Below are positions 1 through 4,395 of a DNA stretch of 5,508 bases, one piece after another (position 1 is the first letter of the stretch; each line of letters begins with the position of its first letter). The stretch covers positions 1-5,508 of the forward strand of contig CAMOTT010000135.1 of NCBI GenBank assembly GCA_946626015.1, given 5' to 3'. The translations under genes and the position numbers were made by a program. The notes below the pieces were generated by a model. The model had not been told where the DNA came from. It did no database searches and worked only from the letters and a program-made list of their open reading frames with translations. The stretch is from an uncultured Clostridia bacterium. Its GTDB lineage: Bacteria; Bacillota; Clostridia; Oscillospirales; Acutalibacteraceae.

Positions 1-22
1 AAGGCGAAACTGAGGGATTGTC
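1..22 (+). repeat. End of a palindromic intergenic repeat, cut by the window edge
   Basis: Positions 4-14 read GCGAAACTGAG. The reverse complement, CTCAGTTTCGC, matches 10 of 11 bases of the terminal inverted repeat that bounds the element at 1892-2026. This is therefore probably the end of a second copy whose body lies to the left of the window. No coding sequence is visible here. The assignment rests on one short match, plus my recollection that this type of sequence (a small stem followed by ACTGAGGGA) is frequent between genes of gut Clostridia. Confidence 0.45.
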
Positions 23-32
23 AACAAAAAAT

Positions 33-63
33 GCGCCTCTTGGTTGGTCAAGATGCCGTTTTT
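33..63 (+). terminator. Weak candidate rho-independent terminator
   Basis: TCTTG (38-42) pairs with CAAGA (49-53) around a 6-base loop. Two further pairs lie beyond a mismatch (35-36 with 55-56), and five T residues follow (59-63). It would end a plus-strand gene lying to the left of the window. The stem is short and interrupted, so this is tentative. Confidence 0.3.
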
Positions 64-70
64 CAATTAG

Positions 71-121
71 CAACCCCTTCGAGCGTTTTGCGAAAGGTTC
101 TCGGGCGGTCATGCCGACCCC
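71..121. repeat. Two imperfect hairpins; second copy of the 1604-1617 repeat
   Basis: AACC/TTCG (72-75, 78-81) pairs with CGAA/GGTT (91-94, 96-99) across a small internal loop. The 14 bases at 102-115 (CGGGCGGTCATGCC) recur identically at 1604-1617. Here they form a hairpin with one mismatch: GGGCGG (103-108) with CCGACC (114-119), the mispair being G105 with A117. At 1605-1622 the same stem is perfect, so this looks like a decayed copy of one repeat. Confidence 0.5.
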
Positions 122-172
122 TGCGCAAAAGATCCGACTATATGGTGCCTTTGCAAAAATTATTTTCGCAGG
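120..172. repeat. Long-range inverted repeat around an AT-rich loop
   Basis: CCTGCG then AAAA (120-125, 127-130) is complementary to TTTT then CGCAGG (163-166, 167-172), with one bulged base. The loop is about 32 bases. The stem is plausible, but its role is unknown. It lies just beyond the terminator of the minus-strand gene, so it is probably outside that transcript. Confidence 0.35.
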
Positions 173-180
173 CTGACAGA

Positions 181-218
181 CGCAAAAATACCCCGGGGAG
201 CCGAGGCTCTCCGGGGTA
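181..218 (-). terminator. Rho-independent terminator of the surface-protein gene
   Basis: Positions 189-202 pair with 205-218, a stem of up to 14 pairs with one G-T wobble (197/210); sterically it closes with a CGAG tetraloop. On the minus strand the stem is followed at once by TTTTTGCG (complement of 188-181). It starts about 39 bases past the stop codon at 257-259. This is a textbook intrinsic terminator. On the plus strand the stem has no T-tract, so it acts in one direction. Confidence 0.93.
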
Positions 219-256
219 CCTGTCAGTTAATGTACGTTTTTACAAAACCGAAAGAA

Positions 257-1291
257 TTAGTCTTCCTTCTTCTTTGTGCAAACAACTGCTGCAGCTGCTA
301 CTGAAAGAACTGCGAAAACAGCGATAGCGGAAGCTGAACCGGTCTTGGGGTTAGCGTCTGTGGAAGCTGCATTGTCAGCTGCTTTGTCAGCTGCCTTGTC
401 GCTCTCTGCTGCGCCCTTAACAAGGTCGATAACATCCTGTACGAAATCTTGATCGCTTGCATCCCAGCCAAGGCGAGCTGCGATGTCGAGCTGCTGGTTA
501 ACTGCTGTGGGAATATAGTCTGTAAAGACCTTTACGAACTCATTCCAGTTGTCGGGATAGAGAGAAGAACTCTGAACGAGCTTCTGACGAGCTGTGATAG
601 CGTCAACATCCTCAGCATATCTGGAGATAACTTCTGCATATGCCCATGCAAGATCAGCATCCTTTAAACCACTAGTTCTGACACTATTGAGCGCCTCAAT
701 AAGAGTAGGAGTGGTTTCTTCGGGCTTTGCAGCGACTGTTACTATAATTTCTTTGGAAAGGCCCTTATAAGTAATTGTAACTTTCTGCTCACCGGCCTTA
801 TACTTATCATAGCCTGTGAAGCCTATGCCAGAATTAGGACCGTAGGTAACGTCTGTCTGTTTTCCGTCTTTGTCTGTGTAAGTAATCTTAAGGCCTGCAA
901 GATTGAGATCCTGACCATACTCAAAGCCCTTCTTAGCAGGATCCTGAGCAATTGCAAGAGCTTCCAGATTCGGCTTTGCGTTAACTGTTACATTGAAAGA
1001 TACCGTAACCTTGTCAGTACCATCATCATAAGTAACCGTAACCTTTGTTGTGCCTTTTGCTACCTCTGCGGGATTTGGTGTGAATTTGCTTGCTGTTTCA
1101 GCGCTATAGGTGGCTTTCTTATCTTCACCGTACTTGATGACTAAACCTGCAAGGTTAACTGTTTCACCCTCGACGTAATCTGTCTTTGAGGGTTTAGTGT
1201 CGATTGTTCCAGTGATGTTCTCTGCGAAAGCCATAGTGCTCATGGACACTACGAACAACGCTGCAAGAAGAACTGCGAGAATCTTTTTCAT
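257..1291 (-). CDS. Secreted surface protein, two Ig-like domains and NPKTG wall-anchor tail
   Basis: A complete protein of 344 residues. Residues 1-23 form a signal peptide (two lysines, a hydrophobic core, AFA before a likely cleavage at 23/24). Two related beta-rich units follow, about 26-103 and 108-186. Each has a Y-x-x-G-x-x-x-N-L-A-G-L strand and a closing V-T-V, as in bacterial Ig-like domains of the Big_3 type. Residues 197-292 look mainly helical and are unfamiliar to me. An Ala/Asp/Lys-rich linker (294-313) leads to NPKTG (314-318), a hydrophobic helix (319-338) and the tail KKKED. This is a sortase-type sorting signal, so the protein is probably fixed to the cell wall; no sortase gene is in the window. 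The start at 1291 is firm: AGGAGG lies 8 bases upstream and the signal peptide begins there. The gene has its own promoter and terminator, so it is a single-gene transcript. G/C-ending codons are visibly fewer than in the plus-strand genes, which could reflect high expression or separate origin. Its ligand or function cannot be told. Confidence 0.9.
   Translation of the reverse strand: MKKILAVLLAALFVVSMSTMAFAENITGTIDTKPSKTDYVEGETVNLAGLVIKYGEDKKATYSAETASKFTPNPAEVAKGTTKVTVTYDDGTDKVTVSFNVTVNAKPNLEALAIAQDPAKKGFEYGQDLNLAGLKITYTDKDGKQTDVTYGPNSGIGFTGYDKYKAGEQKVTITYKGLSKEIIVTVAAKPEETTPTLIEALNSVRTSGLKDADLAWAYAEVISRYAEDVDAITARQKLVQSSSLYPDNWNEFVKVFTDYIPTAVNQQLDIAARLGWDASDQDFVQDVIDLVKGAAESDKAADKAADNAASTDANPKTGSASAIAVFAVLSVAAAAVVCTKKKED
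371..400 (-). repeat. 12-bp tandem repeat coding for the Ala-Asp-Lys linker
   Basis: Two 12-base units differing at one base (371-382 ATTGTCAGCTGC, 383-394 TTTGTCAGCTGC) are followed by a partial third (395-400). On the coding strand they encode A-A-D-K and A-A-D-N in the spacer just before the wall-sorting signal. Each unit is four whole codons, so slippage would change linker length without shifting the frame. Confidence 0.75.
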
Positions 1292-1299
1292 GTTTTTTT

Positions 1300-1305
1300 C
1301 CTCCT
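1300..1305 (-). promoter_or_regulatory. Strong Shine-Dalgarno site of the surface-protein gene
   Basis: The minus strand reads AGGAGG, 8 bases before the ATG at 1291-1289. It matches the 16S rRNA 3' end and fixes the start of the gene. Confidence 0.92.
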
Positions 1306-1348
1306 AAAATTTTTGTGGAGTCCTCTCCATGGATAAGTTAGCATTTGT

Positions 1349-1376
1349 ATTATAACATTATTGTAAATAAAGTCAA
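1349..1376 (-). promoter_or_regulatory. Sigma-A promoter of the surface-protein gene
   Basis: On the minus strand, TTGACT (-35, 1376-1371) and a perfect TATAAT (-10, 1354-1349) are separated by 16 bp. TG one base before the -10 gives an extended -10 element. Transcription should start near 1342, giving a leader of about 50 bases. The leader can form a small hairpin (TGGAG at 1316-1320 with CTCCA at 1325-1329). The near-consensus match suggests strong expression. Confidence 0.85.
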
Positions 1377-1386
1377 CAGGTTTTTC

Positions 1387-1397
1387 GGAAAATTTCC
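1387..1397. promoter_or_regulatory. Possible operator: 11-bp palindrome upstream of the -35
   Basis: GGAAAATTTCC is a perfect inverted repeat (GGAAA, one base, TTTCC) centred about 50 bp upstream of the predicted transcription start of the minus-strand gene. That is a usual place for an activator site. It may also be chance in AT-rich DNA; no matching regulator is identified. Confidence 0.25.
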
Positions 1398-1576
1398 ATA
1401 CTTTATACATTCTGTTTAAATTCAACTGCTTTTATTGTGAAAAAGCACGATTAAAATGGCCGTTTTTTATCATTTCCGATACTTTCAACAGTGTTTTCAC
1501 ACCTTTCCACCGAGTTTTCCACAGCAAAAATAACAAATTGTAGAAAAGTGTAACAAAACCGTAACAAATAATTTCA
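1398..1576. other. AT-rich spacer without a gene
   Basis: No convincing gene lies here on either strand. Three similar 9-mers, TTTTCACAC (1494-1502), CTTTCCACC (1503-1511) and TTTTCCACA (1515-1523), resemble DnaA boxes; the last differs from TTATCCACA at one base. TAACAAA occurs three times in the same direction, at 1531, 1551 and 1562. These may be protein-binding sites for the divergent control region, or simply AT-rich chance matches. Confidence 0.4.
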
Positions 1577-1626
1577 GGGCGTTTTTTGCCCCGCAAAGTA
1601 ATGCGGGCGGTCATGCCCGCCCATAC
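1577..1626. repeat. Cluster of overlapping, mutually exclusive hairpins
   Basis: Three stems compete: GGGC (1577-1580) with GCCC (1588-1591); CCCGCA (1590-1595) with TGCGGG (1602-1607); and GGGCGG (1605-1610) with CCGCCC (1617-1622). Bases 1604-1617 repeat exactly the 14-mer at 102-115. On the minus strand the last hairpin begins GTATGGGCGG, resembling the GTAGGGG-type ends of the elements at 1668-1878. It is probably a single-hairpin member of the same repeat family. Confidence 0.5.
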
Positions 1627-1667
1627 ATAGGGGAGACTTTGGCTTTGCTGTGTTTTAATCGTGCGCC

Positions 1668-1745
1668 GTAGGGAACACCGCCCTCGGTGTTCCTATGTAA
1701 AAAACCGTACTCGCCCAAAATGAACGCCGGGGCGGCGTTCACTAC
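1668..1745. repeat. 78-bp MITE-like element with palindromic terminal inverted repeats
   Basis: The left end (plus) starts GTAGGGAACACCG and folds as 1672-1680 with 1685-1693 (9 bp). The right end, read on the minus strand, starts GTAGTGAACGCCG and folds as 1721-1729 with 1733-1741 (9 bp). The ends are thus inverted copies of each other, and each is also a hairpin. Where the two differ, the opposite arm has changed to match: A-T to G-C inside, G-C to T-A at the base. No transposase is encoded. The type resembles non-autonomous palindromic repeats between genes in gut Clostridia. Confidence 0.65.
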
Positions 1746-1798
1746 ACAATAAAATAACAACCCGTGCCGATCATTTATAAAAACTTTGATGAATCTTT

Positions 1799-1878
1799 GT
1801 AGGGGAGGGCTTCTATGCCCTCCCTCTTTTTCAATCCGGGAAGCTAACGAGATGGACGGTGTGGAAACCGTCCCCTGC
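1799..1878. repeat. 80-bp MITE-like element, second member of the same family
   Basis: The left end starts GTAGGGGAGGGC, folding 1803-1810 with 1817-1824 (8 bp, loop TTCTAT). The right end on the minus strand starts GCAGGGGACGGT, folding 1854-1860 with 1867-1873 (7 bp, loop TTCCAC on that strand). Stem differences between the ends are again compensated at two pairs. Its length and plan match the element at 1668-1745, from which it is separated by 53 bp. Confidence 0.6.
1803..1831 (+). terminator. Terminator-like hairpin within the repeat
   Basis: A perfect 8-bp GC-rich stem (1803-1810 with 1817-1824, 6-base loop) is followed by TCTTTTT (1825-1831). It should stop plus-strand transcription. 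No plus-strand gene lies upstream in the window, so if used it would only shield the epimerase gene from stray read-through. It may be incidental to the repeat. Confidence 0.5.
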
Positions 1879-1891
1879 AAACGGGCATATT

Positions 1892-2026
1892 CTCAGTCTC
1901 GCTATGCTCGACAGCTCTCCCATAGGTAGAGCCGAGATTCGGATAAAGCTAATATATTTCTTGCCTCGCCCTTTTGGGTGCGGATTGCCGGGGGGAGATC
2001 TCTGCCAAAGGCAAGACGGAGGGAGT
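1892..2026. repeat. 135-bp palindromic repeat element with terminal inverted repeats
   Basis: The left end CTCAGTCTCGC (1892-1902) matches the reverse complement of 2011-2021 at 9 of 11 bases. The right side continues to GGGAGT at 2026. Internal hairpins: GTCTCGC (1896-1902) against GCTCGAC (1906-1912) with two adjacent mispairs; GCTCT (1914-1918) with AGAGC (1928-1932); CGCCC and GGGTG around TTTT, at about 1967-1980; and TGCC with GGCA around AAA (2003-2013). No protein is encoded. The pattern fits a mobile non-coding repeat, partly decayed. A matching end lies at 4-14. Confidence 0.6.
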
Positions 2027-2066
2027 AAATGAGTCTGCCCATAATAATTAAGGTTTTAACAAAACA

Positions 2067-2095
2067 TTGACAATTACATTATAAAGTGTTATCAT
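2067..2095 (+). promoter_or_regulatory. Sigma-A promoter of the epimerase gene
   Basis: A consensus TTGACA (-35, 2067-2072) and TATCAT (-10, 2090-2095, five of six consensus bases) are separated by 17 bp. The preceding stretch, about 2040-2066, is rich in A and T runs like an UP element. Transcription should start near 2102, giving a leader of about 29 bases. It likely drives the three plus-strand genes. Confidence 0.85.
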
Positions 2096-2114
2096 ACCCT
2101 GAGAAATAGATAAT

Positions 2115-2120
2115 GGGAGG
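2115..2120 (+). promoter_or_regulatory. Shine-Dalgarno site that decides the epimerase start
   Basis: GGGAGG lies 10 bases before the ATG at 2131. It overlaps the G of an in-frame ATG at 2113, which has no ribosome site of its own and would sit only about 11 bases from the predicted transcript end. The start at 2131 is therefore preferred. Confidence 0.8.
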
Positions 2121-2130
2121 ATATCGGTTT

Positions 2131-3378
2131 ATGCACATTGTAAGAGATTCAGGGCTGGCCGACAGTGAGATCTTATCACTGCTCAAGGAGTCGGTAAAGG
2201 ATCGCAAACTCAAGAAAATTTTGCTCCTCCCTCCCGACTACACAAGGATGTATTCCGGGGCGGGCAAGATCGTGGCAATGTATTATGATATGCTCAGCGA
2301 CGTCTGCGATATCGACATTATGCCCACGCTGGGCACCCACGAGCCTATGACCCGGGAGGAATGTCTGGCTTTCTTCGGCGAAAAGGTGCCTTTTGAAAAG
2401 CTCATCGTGCACAACTGGCGCAGGGACGTTGTAAAGATCGGCGAGGTTCCCGGTGAGTTCGTCTCGGAGGTCTCCGAAGGGCTGGTCAGGGACAAGATCG
2501 ACGTGGAGGTCAACAAACGGCTGCTGGACAAGTCCTATGACCTTATAATCTCCATCGGTCAGGTGGTGCCCCACGAGGTCGTGGGCATGGCCAACTACTC
2601 AAAGAATATTTTTGTGGGCTGCGGCGGCAGCAGCATGATAAGCTCCTCCCATATGCTTGGGGCGTTTTACGGGCTGGAGCGCATAATGGGCAAGGATTTT
2701 TCCCCCGTGCGCAAGGTGTTTGACTACGCGCAGGAGAATTTCCTCAAGGATCTGCCCCTGCTGTACGTGCTCACCGTCACCACCAACAAAGGGGACGACA
2801 CGTTCATCCACGGCCTTTATATCGGCTCCACGCGCAGGGAGTTTGAGCTGGCCGTGGCGGACAGCCAGAAAAGGAACCTCATCTATGTAAAAGAACCCCT
2901 TAAAAAAGTTGTTGTGAACCTTGACCCAAGGGAGTTCAAGAGCACCTGGCTGGGCAACAAGGCGGTTTACAGGACAAGGCTTGCCATTGCCGACGGCGGC
3001 GAGCTTATAGTGCTTGCCCCGGGAGTCAGAAAGTTCGGCGAGGACGAGGACAACGACAGGCTCATCCGCAAATACGGCTACGTGGGCAGGGAAAAAGTGC
3101 TGGAGCTTGTCAATGAAAACGACGATCTCAAGGCCAATCTTTCCGTTGCCGCCCACCTTATCCACGGCTCCTCCGACGGCCGTTTCAACATCACCTACGC
3201 CACGGAGCTGCTCACCGAGGAGGAGGTCAGGGGCGCGAATTTCGACTATATGCCCTACGCCGAGGCGGTAAAACGCTACGACCCTGCCAAACTCAAGGAG
3301 GGGTACAACACCCTTGAGGACGGGGAAGAGATATATTACATCAGCAACCCGGCGCTGGGTTTGTGGAGCGTGTTATAG
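2131..3378 (+). CDS. LarA-superfamily nickel-pincer hydroxyacid racemase/epimerase
   Basis: A complete protein of 415 residues, close to the size of lactate racemase LarA (about 424), probably cytoplasmic. LarA enzymes racemise or epimerise 2-hydroxyacids using a nickel-pincer nucleotide bound to a lysine. Hallmarks visible (numbered from 2131): P-P-D-Y-T-R with D36 and R39; G-T-H with H70; P-H with H148; N-Y-S-K-N with K158; and H174. The spacing H148-K158-H174 equals that of His174, Lys184 and His200 in Lactiplantibacillus plantarum LarA, so K158 should carry the pincer. A lysine near 277 may match LarA Lys298. The stretch G-Q-V-V-P-H-E-V-V-G-M-A-N-Y resembles the subgroup generally annotated as D-mannonate epimerase; gluconate 2-epimerases also exist in the superfamily. 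The exact substrate is inferred, not shown. The cofactor genes larB, larC and larE are not in the window. It has its own promoter and probably heads a transcript with the PHP gene and gnd. Confidence 0.88.
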   Translation: MHIVRDSGLADSEILSLLKESVKDRKLKKILLLPPDYTRMYSGAGKIVAMYYDMLSDVCDIDIMPTLGTHEPMTREECLAFFGEKVPFEKLIVHNWRRDVVKIGEVPGEFVSEVSEGLVRDKIDVEVNKRLLDKSYDLIISIGQVVPHEVVGMANYSKNIFVGCGGSSMISSSHMLGAFYGLERIMGKDFSPVRKVFDYAQENFLKDLPLLYVLTVTTNKGDDTFIHGLYIGSTRREFELAVADSQKRNLIYVKEPLKKVVVNLDPREFKSTWLGNKAVYRTRLAIADGGELIVLAPGVRKFGEDEDNDRLIRKYGYVGREKVLELVNENDDLKANLSVAAHLIHGSSDGRFNITYATELLTEEEVRGANFDYMPYAEAVKRYDPAKLKEGYNTLEDGEEIYYISNPALGLWSVL

Positions 3379-3396
3379 TGTGAAACACACTATAAC
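3372..3396 (+). repeat. Perfect 11-bp palindrome spanning the epimerase stop codon
   Basis: GTTATAGTGTG (3372-3382) and CACACTATAAC (3386-3396) are exact complements around AAA. The stop codon TAG (3376-3378) lies inside the left arm. No T-tract follows, so it is not a standard terminator. It could protect the upstream message end, slow polymerase, or be a protein-binding site. Confidence 0.7.
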
Positions 3397-3408
3397 GATC
3401 ATATCGCC

Positions 3409-3439
3409 CGCTCGGTTTGCAGCGTTGCGGCAACGAGCG
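3409..3439 (+). repeat. Second hairpin between the epimerase and PHP genes
   Basis: CGCTCG (3409-3414) pairs with CGAGCG (3434-3439). Inside, after a 2-base bulge, TTGC (3417-3420) pairs with GCAA (3430-3433), leaving a 9-base loop. There is no T-tract. With the palindrome at 3372-3396 this gives two hairpins in a row in a 156-base gap that has no clear promoter. Confidence 0.55.
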
Positions 3440-3534
3440 ATGGCTATTATCACCATTAACGCCTGTCAGGGCAAAGCAGGATAAAGGTGATTTTTAATAA
3501 ACTGTTTTTTGCCCGAAAGGCTATGGTTATCAAT

Positions 3535-4395
3535 ATGGAAAAATATATCGATCTGCATACACATTCCGTAAAATCGGACGGCTCTATGGAGCCGGAGGAC
3601 GTAGTCCGGGAGGCAAAAAAGGCCGGACTGGCCGCCATCGCTCTCTCTGACCATGACAACGTGGAGGGTGTGGCCCGGGCAATGGCGGAGGGGGAAAAGA
3701 TCGGCGTGGAGGTAGTCCCTGCCATCGAGCTTTCCGCCGTTTCAAAGACGGAGACCCACATTTTGGGCTACTATATCGACATAAACAACAAAAACCTGCT
3801 GGAAACTCTGGACAACGTCAAAGCTGTCCGGGAAAGGCGGCAGGAGGAGACCTGCGAAAAGCTCAGGGAGCTGGGCTTTGATGTGACCATGGAGGAGGCA
3901 AGGGAGCTGGCAGGCAGCACAATACTCTGCCGGGCGCACTTTGCAAGGCTTATGGTCAACAAAAACCAGGTGGGCTCGGTCAAGGAGGCCTTTGACAAGT
4001 ACCTGAGCAACGGCCGCCCCGCCTATTCCTCCATTCAGGCGCTCAGCGACGTGGAGGCGGTGGAGCTTATCAAGAACGCCGGAGGGCTTTCATTTGTTGC
4101 CCACCTCAACCAGACCCGCCGGGATGACGACGATCTGAGGGAATTCCTCTCCGGGTTAAAGGAGAAGGGTCTTGACGGCGTTGAGGGCTATTACACCGAG
4201 TACACCGAGGATATGCACAGGCGCTATATGGCGCTGGCAAAGGAGCTCGGCCTGCAAATAAGCGGCGGCACGGATTTCCACGGAGCCATGAAGCCCCACA
4301 TCTCCATAGGCAGAGGTCTGGGCGAGCTGCGTATACCTTATTCGGTTTTAGAAAATATTAAATCATACAGAGCTAAGAAAGGGTTGACTGACTAA
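3535..4395 (+). CDS. PHP-domain phosphoesterase, YciV/RNase AM type
   Basis: A complete protein of 286 residues, the usual family length. Related enzymes use a three-metal PHP site to remove phosphate from 3',5'-bisphosphonucleotides (CvPAP) or act as 5'-3' exoribonucleases (E. coli YciV, RNase AM); I cannot choose between these roles. The likely metal ligands are all visible: D-L-H-T-H with H8 and H10; D15; S-D-H with H40; I-E-L with E65; H-I-L-G-Y with H75; A-H-L with H190; and G-G-T-D-F-H with D247 and H249. A helical insert (about 85-165) carries R-A-H-F-A, as in this family. A-H-L replaces the more usual A-H-P. The start is uncertain: ATG at 3535 is chosen because the family begins right before Y-I-D-L-H; an in-frame ATG at 3523 and a GTG at 3487 are alternatives. 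GAAAGG (3515-3520) is the only nearby ribosome site and is rather far, 14 bases. The stop overlaps the gnd start by one base. Confidence 0.85.
   Translation: MEKYIDLHTHSVKSDGSMEPEDVVREAKKAGLAAIALSDHDNVEGVARAMAEGEKIGVEVVPAIELSAVSKTETHILGYYIDINNKNLLETLDNVKAVRERRQEETCEKLRELGFDVTMEEARELAGSTILCRAHFARLMVNKNQVGSVKEAFDKYLSNGRPAYSSIQALSDVEAVELIKNAGGLSFVAHLNQTRRDDDDLREFLSGLKEKGLDGVEGYYTEYTEDMHRRYMALAKELGLQISGGTDFHGAMKPHISIGRGLGELRIPYSVLENIKSYRAKKGLTD
4375..4383 (+). promoter_or_regulatory. Shine-Dalgarno site of gnd inside the PHP gene
   Basis: AAGAAAGGG, within the last codons of the PHP gene, matches the left part of the full AGAAAGGAGG ribosome site. It ends 11 bases before the gnd ATG at 4395. The overlap of stop and start (TAATG) makes translational coupling likely. 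Confidence 0.65.

Noticed and set aside
31..327. Plus-strand open frame of 98 codons
   Set aside because: It runs through the minus-strand terminator and into the antisense of the surface-protein gene, has no ribosome site, and its protein resembles nothing I know.
449..667. Plus-strand open frame of 72 codons inside the surface-protein gene
   Set aside because: It is antisense to a gene with firm domain structure and has no start signal.
1432..1614. Minus-strand open frame of 60 codons with a hydrophobic stretch
   Set aside because: Its start lies in a hairpin arm, no Shine-Dalgarno is present, and its AT-rich codons look like chance spacer DNA.
1611..1880. Minus-strand open frame of 89 codons in the spacer
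   Set aside because: It is entirely a translation of the hairpin repeats at 1603-1878, with no ribosome site or promoter. Such frames are by-products of GC-rich palindromes.
1577..2026. CRISPR array
   Set aside because: The repeats are palindromic, of unequal length and irregularly spaced, with no constant repeat-spacer unit and no cas gene.
2076..2090. Imperfect palindrome between the -35 and -10 of the epimerase promoter
   Set aside because: The symmetry has several mismatches and the sequence is AT-rich, so an operator cannot be supported.
2599..3165. Long open frame (188 codons) antisense to the epimerase gene
   Set aside because: The epimerase reading is certain from its motifs. The antisense frame arises from GC-rich third positions and has no ribosome site.
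3469..3514. GGGCAAA and TTTGCCC flanking the region before the PHP start, as a possible ribosome-site switch
   Set aside because: The arms are only 7 bp with a loop of more than 30 bases, and no competing structure was evident.
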